Shown: positions 21,521 through 33,123 of the stretch, piece by piece
How positions within the stretch are numbered: position 1 is the stretch's first letter
How the letters are laid out: each line of letters starts with the position of its first letter
The notes under the pieces: generated by a model
Seen by the model: the letters and a program-made list of their open reading frames with translations, nothing else
What the model was told of the DNA's origin: nothing
Database searches by the model: none
Translations under genes and position numbers: made by a program
Origin: Phallus indusiatus
Taxonomy: Eukaryota > Basidiomycota > Agaricomycetes > Phallales > Phallaceae
Reading direction: 5' to 3'
Assembly (NCBI GenBank): GCA_027605045.1
Contig: JAQFWX010000012.1
Coordinates: 756,930 to 820,929, forward strand
Length of the DNA stretch: 64,000 nucleotides

Positions 21521-21979
21521 GAAGCACGATGTGATTGTACAATTGAACAATATAATACAATTTGACAGTATTTCTAACCCTGATGGGTTACCCATATTCA
21601 TACCGGGCTCTTGAGGTTGGCGGAACAGTCTAGTCATACGGCATTCGATCGTAAAATTCGTTTATCAGTCATATGAAGTCAGGAACATTTGACAAAATTA
21701 CCACGCAGCAAGAGTTGGGTCATAAGCATAAACGATAGTAAATTGCGTTGGGAGCTAGTTTAGTGTCAACGTAAACCGCCGCGCGCTGTGGCGACACCTT
21801 TTCGATAGTGGGTCGGCGTTACTATCAAACTCTACATGTACTCCACCAACAGCCAACAGAACTTCTCTTTCTATGTAACATCCATCGCAATGTATATATC
21901 AAATACGATATGTGATATCTATCGTAAGTATTATTTTGAAATGCTAGCTATAATTTCTACAAGTTTAGAACAGACTATT
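21521..21979. other. Convergent intergenic region, 459 bp
   Basis: Between the 3' ends of the WW-domain gene and CCT7. AT-rich, no coding signal seen. Confidence 0.5.
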
Positions 21980-23953
21980 TCATCGACGCGGCGCGCCTCT
22001 ACCACGAGGCCGAAGTGCTCGAGCTGCGGCTCCCGGAGGGGCGCGAGGGCCAGGTGATGGCTATGGGAGAAAAAAAAATTAAGCGCAAGTCCAACGTGAG
22101 TATTTGGATGTACAGACCTGTTCACTTTGTGGATTTTTTACGGTCTCATCCACACTGAGAATGAGACATGCAGCCTCCACGGCACTGTTAATGGCATTTA
22201 TTTTGACCAAGCTCGGCTCCCAAACAAACGCATCCAAATTATTGCGAATGCTTTCAGCACCATCTACGTCAATGCCAGCCCATCGATCTCCTTTGGCGTG
22301 TCGCATCCGCAGTTTATTTAGCACGTCCATGGAGTCCAAGCCAGCGTTGTCGGAGATCTGACGAGGAATGATTTCCAGGGCGCGTGCAAACGCCGAAAGA
22401 ACGAATTGTTGATTCCCAGTTATAGTCAAAGAATGTTTCCGAACGTACGCGGAAAGTTCCATCTAGAAAAAACAACAACACATTCTGTAATCAGATATAC
22501 TTGACGCGAATGTAACTCATATTATACTTTACCTCAATGGCCCCTCCACCTGCAACAATATCGCCGCTGCGAACAGCACGTTTTACGACCATGATGGCAT
22601 CGTGAAGACTACGCTCCACTTCTTCAATAAACTGTTCTGCACCACCTCTGAGAATCAGTGTGCACGTCTTGGCCTTTGGGCAGTCTTCAAAAATATTAAA
22701 CCGCTCTCCACCAATCTGCCTTTCCTCAAAAAGTCCACATGTTCCAAGCTGGTCTTGTGTGATATCCGAGCAAGTGCTTTGAATAGAGCCGCCTACGGCC
22801 TGAGTTACGCGTTTTAAATCGTCAGCAGGGACACGGCCGGCGCAGAAAATATCGCGGTCCGCAAACCACTGGGTGGCAAGATCGCCAATTGGCAATCTGC
22901 TGAGAACAACCTTGGCGCCTGTCTTTTCGATAGCCTCCAGTTTCCGATATATGATTTCCCATTCGGCATCCACAATTGCTTGATATTCAGAAACTTGCTC
23001 AATGCGCACCTCCGCGTTGTCCTTTTCAGCTTTTAGTTCCAACTCAACATTCAGACAGAGAATTAAAGGGTTTTTAAATAGTTTGGGTTGTTGCTCAGCA
23101 CCAGCATACGTGAACGTTTTCTTGAAGGATACTCCGCGTACAAGAATCGAGTCTTGCATACCGCCGCCGGGAACTTTTTTGATTCCAATCAAATTTTCAT
23201 CCAGGTCATCTTGATCCAACGACAGTACAGCATCGACGGCCATCGCGGAAAAAAAGGGTGTCTGGGCTTGAATTAATTTTGAGGACATAGATGTTGCTGC
23301 ACATTTCAACAGAAGAGAATGAAAATGTCTGGCGACATAGAGTGTCAAAAAATCACGAAGAACCGCACCGCAAAACGTTACGTACTTTGGGTCCGATTTA
23401 TCAACAGAAATTTGAATTTCTTTGATGCGGCCGATTGACTGTGATGAGATGATTGAATAAAAGTTGTGGCCAATACAGCGAAAAATATTGACGTACTAGT
23501 TGCGCGGCCTTTCGAAGCCCTTTCATTATGATGTGTGGACTAACATCCTCTTCAATAAGTTCGCGAATTTCTTTTAATATTTGAGCCGCCAGCAGAACGA
23601 CACTAGTTGTGCCATCTCCAACTTCTGCATCCTGAGCCCGAGCGATGTCGACGAGAGTTTTTGCTGCCGGATGAACAATATCCAATAATTTTAGTATTGT
23701 GGCACCATCGTTCGTAATTTGGGCCTCTCCACGATCATTCACAATTAGCTTATCCATTCCTCTTGGACCAAGCGTAGTTGCTAAAGTATCAGCGATGGCT
23801 AGACATGCTGAAATATTAGAGAGCAGCTGAGGCTTGCCCTGCGATGTGTCTGTTCCTTCGCGAAGGAGAACAACAGTAGGTGCCTAACGGGACAGTAATG
23901 AGAAGGCTAGCACGAGAAGTGGAAGGCAAAAAACTCACCGGAAGTCGCTGCAT
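21980..23953 (-). CDS. CCT7: T-complex protein 1 subunit eta (CCT7)
   Basis: One of eight subunits of the cytosolic chaperonin TRiC/CCT that folds actin and tubulin. Exons: 23953-23939 (15 nt), 23883-23497, 23438-23386, 23328-22533, 22462-22118, 22060-21980; frames join to 558 codons. Group II chaperonin motifs are clear: [42 protein letters not shown] (nucleotide binding with the catalytic Asp), and GGGAIE near the C-terminus. Subunit eta is supported by the start ([23 protein letters not shown]), [40 protein letters not shown], and a Gly/Arg-rich tail. The tiny first exon is fixed by the required MQRLP-APTVVLL join. The gene is head to head with QTRT2 across 68 bp. Confidence 0.96.
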
Positions 23954-24021
23954 GACTTGGCGCAAGAGAGTGTCGAAAAGAAATCTGTGACGACACGTTA
24001 CCCCGGCACTACGGCATAATA

Positions 24022-25733
24022 ATGTCTGCCTCCGTTCCCAAGTTCGATTTTGAACTTCATTCTGGTCCTGCCGAGAAATTTGGCCCTAGACTCGGAAACA
24101 TCACCATTACAAGACCCATAACTGATAATGGCATAAAAGTCAACATACCCACACCTAACATAATTTGCACGACTACTCGAGGCGTCGTAACGCATCTGAG
24201 CAACGATAATGTCCGCAGGACAACTGCCATCAAATGGATACATGTACCGTTTGAGTCATTGTACGTTGCTTTTTCCGTTCCTTATTCTCACATCGTGTTT
24301 ATCCTTCGTTTGAAGTTTACAGATAGATCCTCCCGCCCCTACTTCACAGAAGGGATTATATCCGTTACATACATTTCTAGGGTTTCCGTCTTCGTCTCAT
24401 GTTCTGTCAATGTCTCTTCGAGATCCTGCAAGTGGGCGAGAAATGCCTGCTAATGGAAACTTTTTTGTAACTGCGGAAACCTCTCGCGGGGCCCGCAAGG
24501 TAAGCTCTACGTGCGACCCTATATAATATTGCATTTCATTTCGGTACCGTCAAGGTTACAGCACAAGATTATAAGTCATACGTTTCTGCAGTTCTGCCGG
24601 ATATCATCTTTCCTTTATCAGATATACCATTCACCCCTCCACCCTATTCGCAGAAGCGTCTGACCAAGAGTATCGAGCGTTCCGGACGATATCTTCTCGA
24701 CCTTCTGAAATCAGTAGAGGCTGGTACTGCTGCGCCTCGAATGAACGTGTTTTTACCCATGGTTGGTGGAATAAACGAGGCAGCTCGGTCGGCGTTTGCG
24801 GCATTACTTCTAGAACCCTTAGACACTAAAGATAAGGAACAGATTTTACTGGATAATCTGGATGCCGGAGTGACTGGTTATAGCTTGGATCTCCTTCCTT
24901 TGAGACAGTCTCTTTGCGCAGATTTGAGCAACCCGGCGTGTACGTCAATCTATCGCCCAATATTCACCAGTTCGCTTTCACCACTACTCAGAGCATCCCT
25001 CCGGAACCTTACACCGAACAAACCTCGATTAGTCAACACAACCCTTTCTCCTCATGAAATATTAATATTAATCAGGGATGTCGGTGTTGAATTGTTCGAC
25101 TCTCTCTGGGCTCAGAAAGCTGCCGACTGGGGAGTGGCTTTAGATTTCAAGTTTCCGGCACCCATGTCCTCGGTTTCAACACGTCAGGTCGGGCATAACC
25201 TCTACGATGCAAAATTTGCAAACGACTTCAGCAGACTTTCAGATCTGTTTCTTGATGGCTTGGAGTTTTCAAAACAACAAAGCGCAGGAAGCGCTTGGAA
25301 ACTAACTAATGTCTGCCTGTGTCCAGCATGTACACCAACCTGGACTAATAGACCCCTTCAACACTGCCTGGCAGAAGCACCGCAAACGGAAGCAGGGTCT
25401 GAAATTGCACCCCCCTATACACGAGCTTACATCCACCACCTGCTACATACACACGAAATGTCGGCTCATACATTGCTGACTATGCACAACATCACGATTT
25501 TGGACTCATTTTTGAGAGACGTTAGGGAGTTTTTGACAAATGAGTCGGATCCGGCCGCATTCGACGAGGCAGTATCCCTTTTCGAAAAGGCATATGATTC
25601 TGAGCTGGAAATTTTAGACATAGCTAAGGCGAGCTGGACCACTGTTGATCTGGCTCGAGGAAAAGGCCGTCTGGCTAGAGAGCGTGCTGAGACTGCTAAT
25701 ACCCAAATGGTGGATACAAAAGAAAGTTCCTAG
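24022..25733 (+). CDS. QTRT2: Queuine tRNA-ribosyltransferase accessory subunit 2
   Basis: Non-catalytic partner of the eukaryotic tRNA-guanine transglycosylase that puts queuine at the wobble position of GUN-anticodon tRNAs; partly mitochondrial outer surface. Exons about 24022-24264, 24323-24499 and 24555-25733 join to 532 codons. Signs are the N-terminal strand set (RLGNITITRP ... TPNIICTTTRGVVTHL), MSLRDPASGREMPANG, MVGGINEAARS, and a zinc site C-x-C-x2-C in CLCPAC followed by YIHHLLHTHE. The usual catalytic Asp block of the QTRT1 subunit is not seen. The first donor is uncertain (GTACGT gives a stop; GTTGCT at 24265 keeps the frame). Confidence 0.9.
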
Positions 25734-26074
25734 TGTACAAGTTAAACAGGAAATGTAGATGTAATGAGTACCAGCGAGATTTCTAAGTCATGCAGGTGAA
25801 GACAATTCTTTTCTTTTTCGCTTTGTTTCGTTTATAATTTTATGAATTAGAACGGGATATTTCTGGGCGTGCTCAATGTTGGCCTGGACGAGCGAATCTG
25901 TCTTGTCCATAGAGTCTATATTGTGCTATCAGCCCCCATTTAATCCTCTAGTTTTGCTGCTCCATCAAAATACTGTCTAGTACATATATTTTTCAGAGTC
26001 ACGGGAATATGAAACGATACTACTAAGTGTGACAGCCATTAGTCACAGCAGATGCGTCATAGAAAGCGGATTTT
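25734..26074. other. Intergenic, 341 bp
   Basis: The 3' flank of QTRT2 and promoter of the ubiquitin hydrolase gene. Nothing else seen. Confidence 0.5.
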
Positions 26075-29000
26075 ATGGCTTGCACTCATATTGCTCTGCT
26101 AAAAACACTCTCAAACCCTCGCTTAAGCCAATCAGTTCATCGAGAGGAATGTACTCAATGTTTTGACAATCAAGTATGACTTTATCTGCCTCTTCCCCTT
26201 CCTCTTTTTTTACGAAATCTAATAGGATCTGGCTGAAGGCATAGACGTCTGCCTTTCATGTTTCAATGGTGGATGTTTCGGACTAGATGAAGGTCGAAAA
26301 CACGCCCAGTTACATTTTCAGAAAACCAATCATCCTTTCTCGCTCAACATTCGTCGAAAATTCAAACCATCTTCTCGACGAGTATGTGGCTTTAAGTGTT
26401 CACCGACATTCCCATATTGAAATTTCGCTCCGATTTGTAGGATAGCAGCGGTCCTCCCCTGAAGAAAATTGCCGTCATTGAAGAGCGAGAAGATGATGAA
26501 TATGAATTCGAAACCACTGTCCGATGTTGGGCATGCGATAGTAATGGAAGATTAATGCCCGAGTTATCTAGCGATGCGGAAGTGAGACGATTAGATGTTT
26601 TGCTCCTGAAATCCTTGCAACTTTACACCATAGGTACAGCGACTCTCAACGGCCGTCATGGAGTCCATGTCCTCGGCACGACAATCAGAAGTTAAGTCCT
26701 GGGAAGAAGAAATAGCAACCTGTGAGCATGCCCTGATGCTGCAGCAATATCAGTCCGCGCCTATACCTTCATCGGGTAAATCACAATTAGATTTGATCGT
26801 CGTCACTCTGATTTAACCCCATTCCCGCAGGCCTTGCACAATGCGCAAAGTGTGATCTCAAGGACAATCTTTGGCTGTGCCTGACATGTGGGTCCCTTGG
26901 CTGCGGCAGAAAGCAATTCGGTGGACTCGATGGGAATGGTCACGGTCTTCAACATTATGAAGAATCGAGCCATCCAATTGCTGTCAAGTTAGGAACGATA
27001 ACCCCAGAAGGCAATGCAGGTCAACCAGAATTATAGCTTGTCTTTGTATTCCATTGATCCTAAACCTTAGACATCTTCTGTTATAAATGCGGGGATTCCA
27101 AGCTTGATCCCAACCTCGCCCATCATTTGGCGAATTTCGGCATTAACATCGCTACCCAAACAAAAACTCAAAAAAGTCTGACGGAACTGGTAAGTGACTG
27201 GTACCAATTTTGAGACGGTTCTCCCTTAACTTCCTATCCCAGCAAATTGAACAGAATATGAAGTTCGATTTCAGTCTGACCGGAGAAGATGGCAAAGCTC
27301 TGGAGCCTATATTTGGGCCGGGTTTGACTGGTTTAAAAAATCTCGGAAATAGGTAAGCGATGTATTGGTCAGTGACGGTTTTTTTTACAATCTGCGTCAC
27401 CTAGTTGTTATATGGCTTCGACACTTCAGATGCTGTTTTCTTTACCCAGCTTCAAGAGCCAATACTTCGATTCTTTCTACGATCATGCGCGAGAATGTAC
27501 CGAACCTCTCCCTGCAAACTGTATAGACTGTCAAATGCGTAAAATGGCAGACGGTTTGCTTAGTGGAAGATATTCGGTCGCACGCTCGAATTTGAATACT
27601 ACAAGCCCAAGTGGCTATACAGCTGTCGCCGAAGCAGCAACATCAGATACCGAACCCTCCACCAACTCGATTCCACCTCCAGTATTTCAAGATGGCCTGA
27701 AACCAAACATGTTCAAAGATCTAGTCGGACGCGGACATGCGGAATTCGCAACTATGAGACAACAGGACGCTGAAGAGTTCTTGGCACATCTTTTGAAAAC
27801 ACTGCGTCAACAAGCACGTCGCCGAACAGCCGGAAGCACGGTGTTTGATGCCACTGATGCTTTTAGATTCGGTATGCGACAACGTTTGGAGTGCGCTGAT
27901 TGCCATGGCGTCAGATATCGTGTGGATGAGCATGATTTATTGAGTGTTGGAGTCGAGGCCAAGGAACTAGGAAAAGATGAAGACGGAAAAATTAAATATG
28001 CTAGCGTCGAACTTTCAGACTGCATTTCCCATGCCCTAGGTGTCGAAAACATTGAATACCGATGCGATCGGTGTAAGCGGAATGTTTTGGCCAAAAAGTG
28101 TGTCGCGGTCATGTTTGTTTTTGCGAAATTTTATCACTCTTCATTAGACAAATTCTTTTTGCTACATTCCCGGATGTTCTCGTGATTCACGCCAAAAAGT
28201 TCCAGCTTGTCGCTTGGGTACCTACCAAATTGGGTAAATGAGCCTACCCCAGCGACTAAAAAAACCCATACTCATCCATAATTCTCGGCACAGATATCCC
28301 TGTTCAGCTACCAACCGACGATATCATCGTATTAGATAGATATTTTGGTAGCAATATCAAACACGACGAAGAGGACATACTTCCGGAAGATGTCGAGTCG
28401 GAAAACAGATCAGTCCCGAAAGGTCTTAGTTTATTCTTGATCGCTTTTTGAGTCTTCCTGAAAACCAGTGTCTAGAGCCCTCGTTCAATGAAGCAGCTCT
28501 TGAACAACTGCAGGCTATGGGTTTCCCCCTTGTCAGATGTCAAAAGGCCTTGCTCGCTACCGGTAACAGTGATCCTGAAGCGGCTATGGAGTGGTTATTT
28601 GTGCATATGGAAGATCCAGGCAAGTTTTGAAGTTCGTATCATGTCATATATTAATTTACTTTTTTCAACACCAGATATCGATCAGCCTATAAACCTATCC
28701 ACCTCTCGCGCTGACGATGCACCAACTATGTCCTCTGAGCAGACCTCGTTATTGGCTGACATGGGATTTACAACTGCTCAAGCTCAAAAAGCACTCAGGG
28801 AGACGGTTGGTCACCAGCTTGTTCACGCTTATTGATCCTGGAAACTAATAAATTGCTGTTCGAAAGGGAGGTGATATGGAACGCGCTGTGGAGTGGTTGT
28901 TCAGTCATCCTGATGATATAGGGGAAGATATAACCCTAGTTGATTCATCTAACCCTCCGACGACACCAGCATCAACCTTAATTGGAGGTTCAACAGTCCT

Positions 29001-29202
29001 TCCAGCGACGTATCGCCTAAAGGCATTTATATCTCATAAAGGCCCTTCAGTCCACTCCGGGCACTATGTCGCACATATCCGGACCGATAGAGGATGGGTA
29101 CTTTTCAATGATGAGAAGGTCGTTAAAGCTGATCATGAAAGCGTTGAACAATTGAAGAAGTTGGCTTATTTGTATGTTTTTGAGAAAGAGCAAAGTGTTT
29201 GA
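26075..29202 (+). CDS. UBP14: Ubiquitin carboxyl-terminal hydrolase, USP5/Ubp14 type
   Basis: Cysteine protease that disassembles free polyubiquitin chains and so keeps the proteasome supplied with ubiquitin. Thirteen exons join to 824 codons: 26075-26173, 26226-26381, 26441-26581, 26634-26775, 26831-27019, 27071-27189, 27243-27352, 27405-28097, 28148-28233, 28294-28422, 28476-28619, 28675-28805, 28867-29202. Parts in order: variant zinc finger (CTQCF ... CLSCFNGGC), ZnF-UBP (CAKCDLKDNLWLCLTCGSLGC ... HHLANFG), Cys box GLKNLGNSCYMAS with the active Cys, FPDVLVIHAKKF, two UBA domains (LQAMGF and LADMGF), and the His box HKGPSVHSGHYVAH. Intron 11 has a GC donor (GCAAGT). Start ATG gives MACTHIALLKTL. 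Confidence 0.95.
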
Positions 29203-29472
29203 GAAAAGACGAAGCTATGTGTCAGGACTTGTCAAATTAAATAACCCGTTTTTGAATTTAGCAATGAATCAATAAATGTAAAACGTGATACAACTGTTGA
29301 ATTGAGCACTTATAAGCCCGGTCTTTGACCGAATAGTGACACTTGAGCGCTAAGCAGGAGCGGGAGAATAAAGGGAATAAGCTTTACTTCCGCACCGATA
29401 CGCTTGCGCTCTTCCACTCTATAGTCACTAAGTAGCCTCGTCTCAAACTATATAGAGTATAGAGCATCACTC

Positions 29473-30700
29473 ATGGACACATTGTGCAAAACCCACAAAC
29501 GCAAGCGAAGCCTTCAAGACACGCCAGTGGATATCAGCAAAATGAGACAGCTCAGACTTTATCTTAGCGAACTCGAGAAAGAACGATGGTATTAGGGAAA
29601 CAGAGAGAGAGCTGGCGGCGATAACAGAATGTCACCGCATTGGAGGGCATGCTTGGAACTGTACAGAAACCTGTAGGTAGCTTTCTGTGCCATTTGCTGA
29701 GTGCTCCCTTTTCAGGATTTGATTAGAAACACGTTCTAGTCAGCATCAACTAACAATATTGACAAGATTGGCGTGATTCGGGTACGCTTGGTCTTCAATC
29801 ACAAGTGTTGCTGAGCTGCTGAAAACTACAGGTCCCAATGCTGTAACCGAATTTTAAAGTCTCCATAAGCGCATTCAAGAAATATACGAGTATGTTAATA
29901 ATATAGATGTGAGTATTGGGAACATTCCTTGGAGAGCTTTGCTGATTCTCAGTTTGAAGCCCGTTCCCGCATGCTCCTTGAAGCCGTTCTATTGTCTTTG
30001 GGGAAGACAGCATCGAGGAATACAAATTACTCCGACTCTGAGAAACGTTCAATGGCTATTCTTCCCGGAATGAAAATAGGTTGGAGGTGGGATAAAAGTT
30101 GTCAATCCGATCACTCAGTATGAAGTGTGGTTGTTAGGAAGTGTGGATTATGCTATCCTCCAATATGTCAACGAACTGGAGAACGAAGGTTTTCTATGTT
30201 TTCTTACATCGCTGGTCTTAATTAGCTAATGGTGTGATAGACCAATTACTTGGCTTTAGCACTAGCCGTATATTTGCAATGAAGATTACCAAGAGTCGCC
30301 TCTTTCTCTTAGTGGCCAGACATCTTCAGACTTCCCTTAGTAACTTCATGCCTGAAGCCATATGCCAAGCAATCGCACTAAATAAATCATGAAGTGAGCC
30401 CGTTCATCAAAATCTCGGAATCTTTGGTTCGCTAACACTCGGGTCAATTAAAGCCAGAATGAGGTTCGCTTCTGTCTATCCAATGGTCAGCAGTGGATGC
30501 TTTGTGACGTGAAGAAAGATGTCAATGAGGACGAATGGCCATGTTATGAATCCGCGGTTATTAATCTCACGGCTGCAAAGGCATCGGGTGGAACTATTTT
30601 TCGTCTATTATTCAAGTTTCTCCAATTCGGCGCTCAGATCCTACTAACACATTTCCTCACGATATCACCTGTTCCTTGCCATCTATGAGAATCTTCTCTC
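29473..30700 (+). pseudogene. Decayed copy of an Agaricomycete restriction-endonuclease-like family
   Basis: Pieces of one family appear in order but in different frames: NIPWRA then ADSQFEARSRMLLEAVLLSLGK (frame change near 29937), SMAILPGMKIGWRWDK then NPITQYEVWLLGSVDYAILQY (frame change near 30095), SRLFLLVARHLQ, NFMPEAICQAIALNK, EVRFCLSNGQQWMLCDVKK and WPCYESAVINL. I recall intact relatives with VEAKR where this copy has LVARHLQ, so the putative catalytic E-x-K is also gone. A Lys/Arg-rich start (MDTLCKTHKRKR) lies at 29473. Two frameshifts and in-frame stops make it a pseudogene. That the family has a PD-(D/E)XK fold is my inference. Confidence 0.6.
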
Positions 30701-31772
30701 ATCGGACGGACCACTAGATAATGCAGTTATCAAAGAAAAGGCATTGCCTTCAGTATCTGGCTCTTCGATGGACGGTGGTCATGAATGCGTCAGAAGAGGC
30801 CATACTATTACTGCAGAGTTTCTAGACGAATTCCGGGATGATATTTCGCTCCACAATTCATTTTTCCGTGACAGCACACTCCAGGTTCAATGCAAAATCC
30901 TGTCATGTTTCAACGGATTTTGGGAATACAGGATGGATAGAGCTGGAGATTTTCGACGCTACTTTTCATTCAGACAAGATCGGCTCGATTTTGTGTACAA
31001 GTTGTTTTCCGATATACCCCAGGATAGTATGTTAGACTCAGAGCAGGGGATTATCTCTCCTTCCTACCCACTATCTGAGGCGAGACACACATCAATGTTA
31101 GTCACTACCTGACTGCATATAGCTTAGTCTAAGCCTCGCAAAATTTGTCTAGGTGTTTTGTGGAGTAAGAGACTCATTCGGCAGCCTGAAGTAGGTCTAC
31201 GCCGACAGATCTCGCTCGGAACGGAAAGGAAAGAGGACTGGAAACGAATATTCTCCTTAGCAACATACCTTTTTGAGAGAGCGACAGACCTTTGCACTAC
31301 TCATGATTTCCTCTGAGACCAGACTCCCCTGATCAGGTACCGGTCACTTACTGAGGGAGTGGAGAGTTTCCGGGAGGAGGCACTCGAGCTAGAGCAATAA
31401 ATGAACGAATTCAAGGTTGGTGTAGCTCAAAAGGTTTTCGAATCGGCACTGATTTATATGTAGCGGGACCACGTTCGTACTACGCGATGTGAGAGACTGA
31501 CACAAACATTAAGAATTTGCATTGATGATACTAGTGCGGCATGAGTACGTGACATCGTCGGCGCGAAGGCCAAGAGATGGCGAATATGTATAATCACGAT
31601 GCGATTGTTATCCTATAGAATACAAAACGTTCATAATCATCCTCCTTCTCTTCAAATTATAATACCCTCTAAACGAGTTAGTTCTGAGTTTCGGTGACAA
31701 ACCGGTGATATTTCTAAGTTTGATTACATAACACAAGCTCGGTGATGTAACGAACCAACAGCTGAGACAGGA
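30701..31772. other. Degenerate intergenic region
   Basis: A 122-codon plus-strand frame at 30744-31112 (with FLDEFRDDISLHNSFF and FNGFWEYRMD) looks protein-like and follows the pseudogene, and may be its decayed C-terminal part or another relic; it has no recognisable domain. The rest (31113-31772) shows nothing beyond short frames and the TFIIF-beta promoter. Confidence 0.35.
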
Positions 31773-32947
31773 ATGGAATCTATGGACACTCTTGAAAATG
31801 CTCAAGACGAGAAAAAACCCTTGAATTCCCTAGAAGAAACTCAGGAGGACGAAGCGCAGCCTGACCCCGATGAAATTCTGAAAGTTGACACGGGATCGGG
31901 GCGAATTTGGCTAATCAAAGTAAGTTGCCACACAACATTTTTGCGTGGATTATTTGGAACTTAGTCCATGTATAATGCTCTCTAGCTTCCCAAATTTCTT
32001 ATGGAACGTTGGTCTACTGTAAACGTCGAGGGTCAACATTTAGGAACTTTACGGCTATGGGAGATGAAGAACCCCAAAACCGGGAGGCAGTTCATGTCGA
32101 TCTTTGTTCCCTCAGAGAGGGACCCATCTGTTCTCGAAGAGTACAAGCTAGACATGGTGCAGGAAGCTGTTAAAAATCAATATGTTATTGCCGAAATGGA
32201 CAAGGAGCCGTCGAATCCAGCTAACCGCGCCAGTAAGCATTTGTTTCAAAAGAGAAACTTTGCCCATTATTTCTCTTATTTCAGAGACGACAATCATGTC
32301 TGGAAGACTAACACATGAAGTCAATGTTCGACCGACGTATAACGCTGATTACAGCGGCCGAATGCGTGCACGCGTGGCAGCCGCCACCGAGCCAACTCGT
32401 CAGATCAAAAGGATCGAAGATAGCATGGGTGGTGCACGTGGCAATATCAATATGCTCAGCTCAGGTGCAAACCAGCGCACCAGTTCATTCGATTCTTTGG
32501 TGGTTCGTTTAGCTCTTATACTTGCTTTCGCCTTCATTAGCTCAGCACATATATTAAATTGTTTAGCGGACTTCAAAGAGTCGTACACCTGGTCAGCCCA
32601 TCGAGAGGTTCACGCGTATGGCGAAGAACCAACTTTTCGATCAACTATTTGCCTTATTCAAGGAAAAGCCACACTGGAGTGTTAAGGATTTACGATTACG
32701 CACTGAACAGCCTGAAAGTTACCTCAAGGAAGTACTACCGGAAATTGCAATGCAGCACAAAAGCGGCCCTGTGAGTATTCGTTACGGCGTTAATTTAAGA
32801 AAAGAACGTTAATATTTCGTTCAGCAAAATGGGCTTTGGGAATTGTTGCAAAATTACAAGGACGGTCTACCTATGGATGGCCAAAATGCTATGAATATTG
32901 ATGACGAGGACCTTGATGAAGATGATGAAATGGAAGAGATTCAGTAA
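31773..32947 (+). CDS. TFG2: Transcription initiation factor IIF subunit beta
   Basis: Small subunit of TFIIF (RAP30), which binds RNA polymerase II and stabilises the pre-initiation complex. Exons 31773-31919, 31986-32232, 32285-32499 (or 32502), 32567-32770 and 32825-32947 join to about 311 codons. The N-terminal dimerisation domain has IWLIKLPKFLMERW and NVEGQHLGTLRLWEM. The linker (SGANQRTSSFDSL) and the C-terminal winged helix (NQLFDQLFALFKEKPHWSVKDLR, TEQPESYLKEVL) match the family. The protein ends with an acidic tail (DEDDEMEEIQ) after NGLWELL. The exon 3/4 join (GTGGTT or GTTCGT donor) is uncertain by one codon. Confidence 0.93.
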
Positions 32948-33123
32948 TAACGTGTTTAGGACCGAGAAAGGGAAGAAGAGGTCTCAACAGAATACGTCAG
33001 CAAAGCATATAAATATATACTTCATCCATTCTACAATTTCTCCGTGATACAGTATAATAAAGGGAAAAGAGAGAAAATAAAAGCGGCATAATCATTACCC
33101 TGGAATAAGTAAAGGATGAGAAA

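Noticed and set aside
26085..26260. Minus-strand frame resembling a protein-kinase C-lobe piece (ADVYAFSQILLDF ...)
   Set aside because: It is the exact antisense of the first exons of USP5, whose zinc-finger residues and splice sites are coherent on the plus strand.
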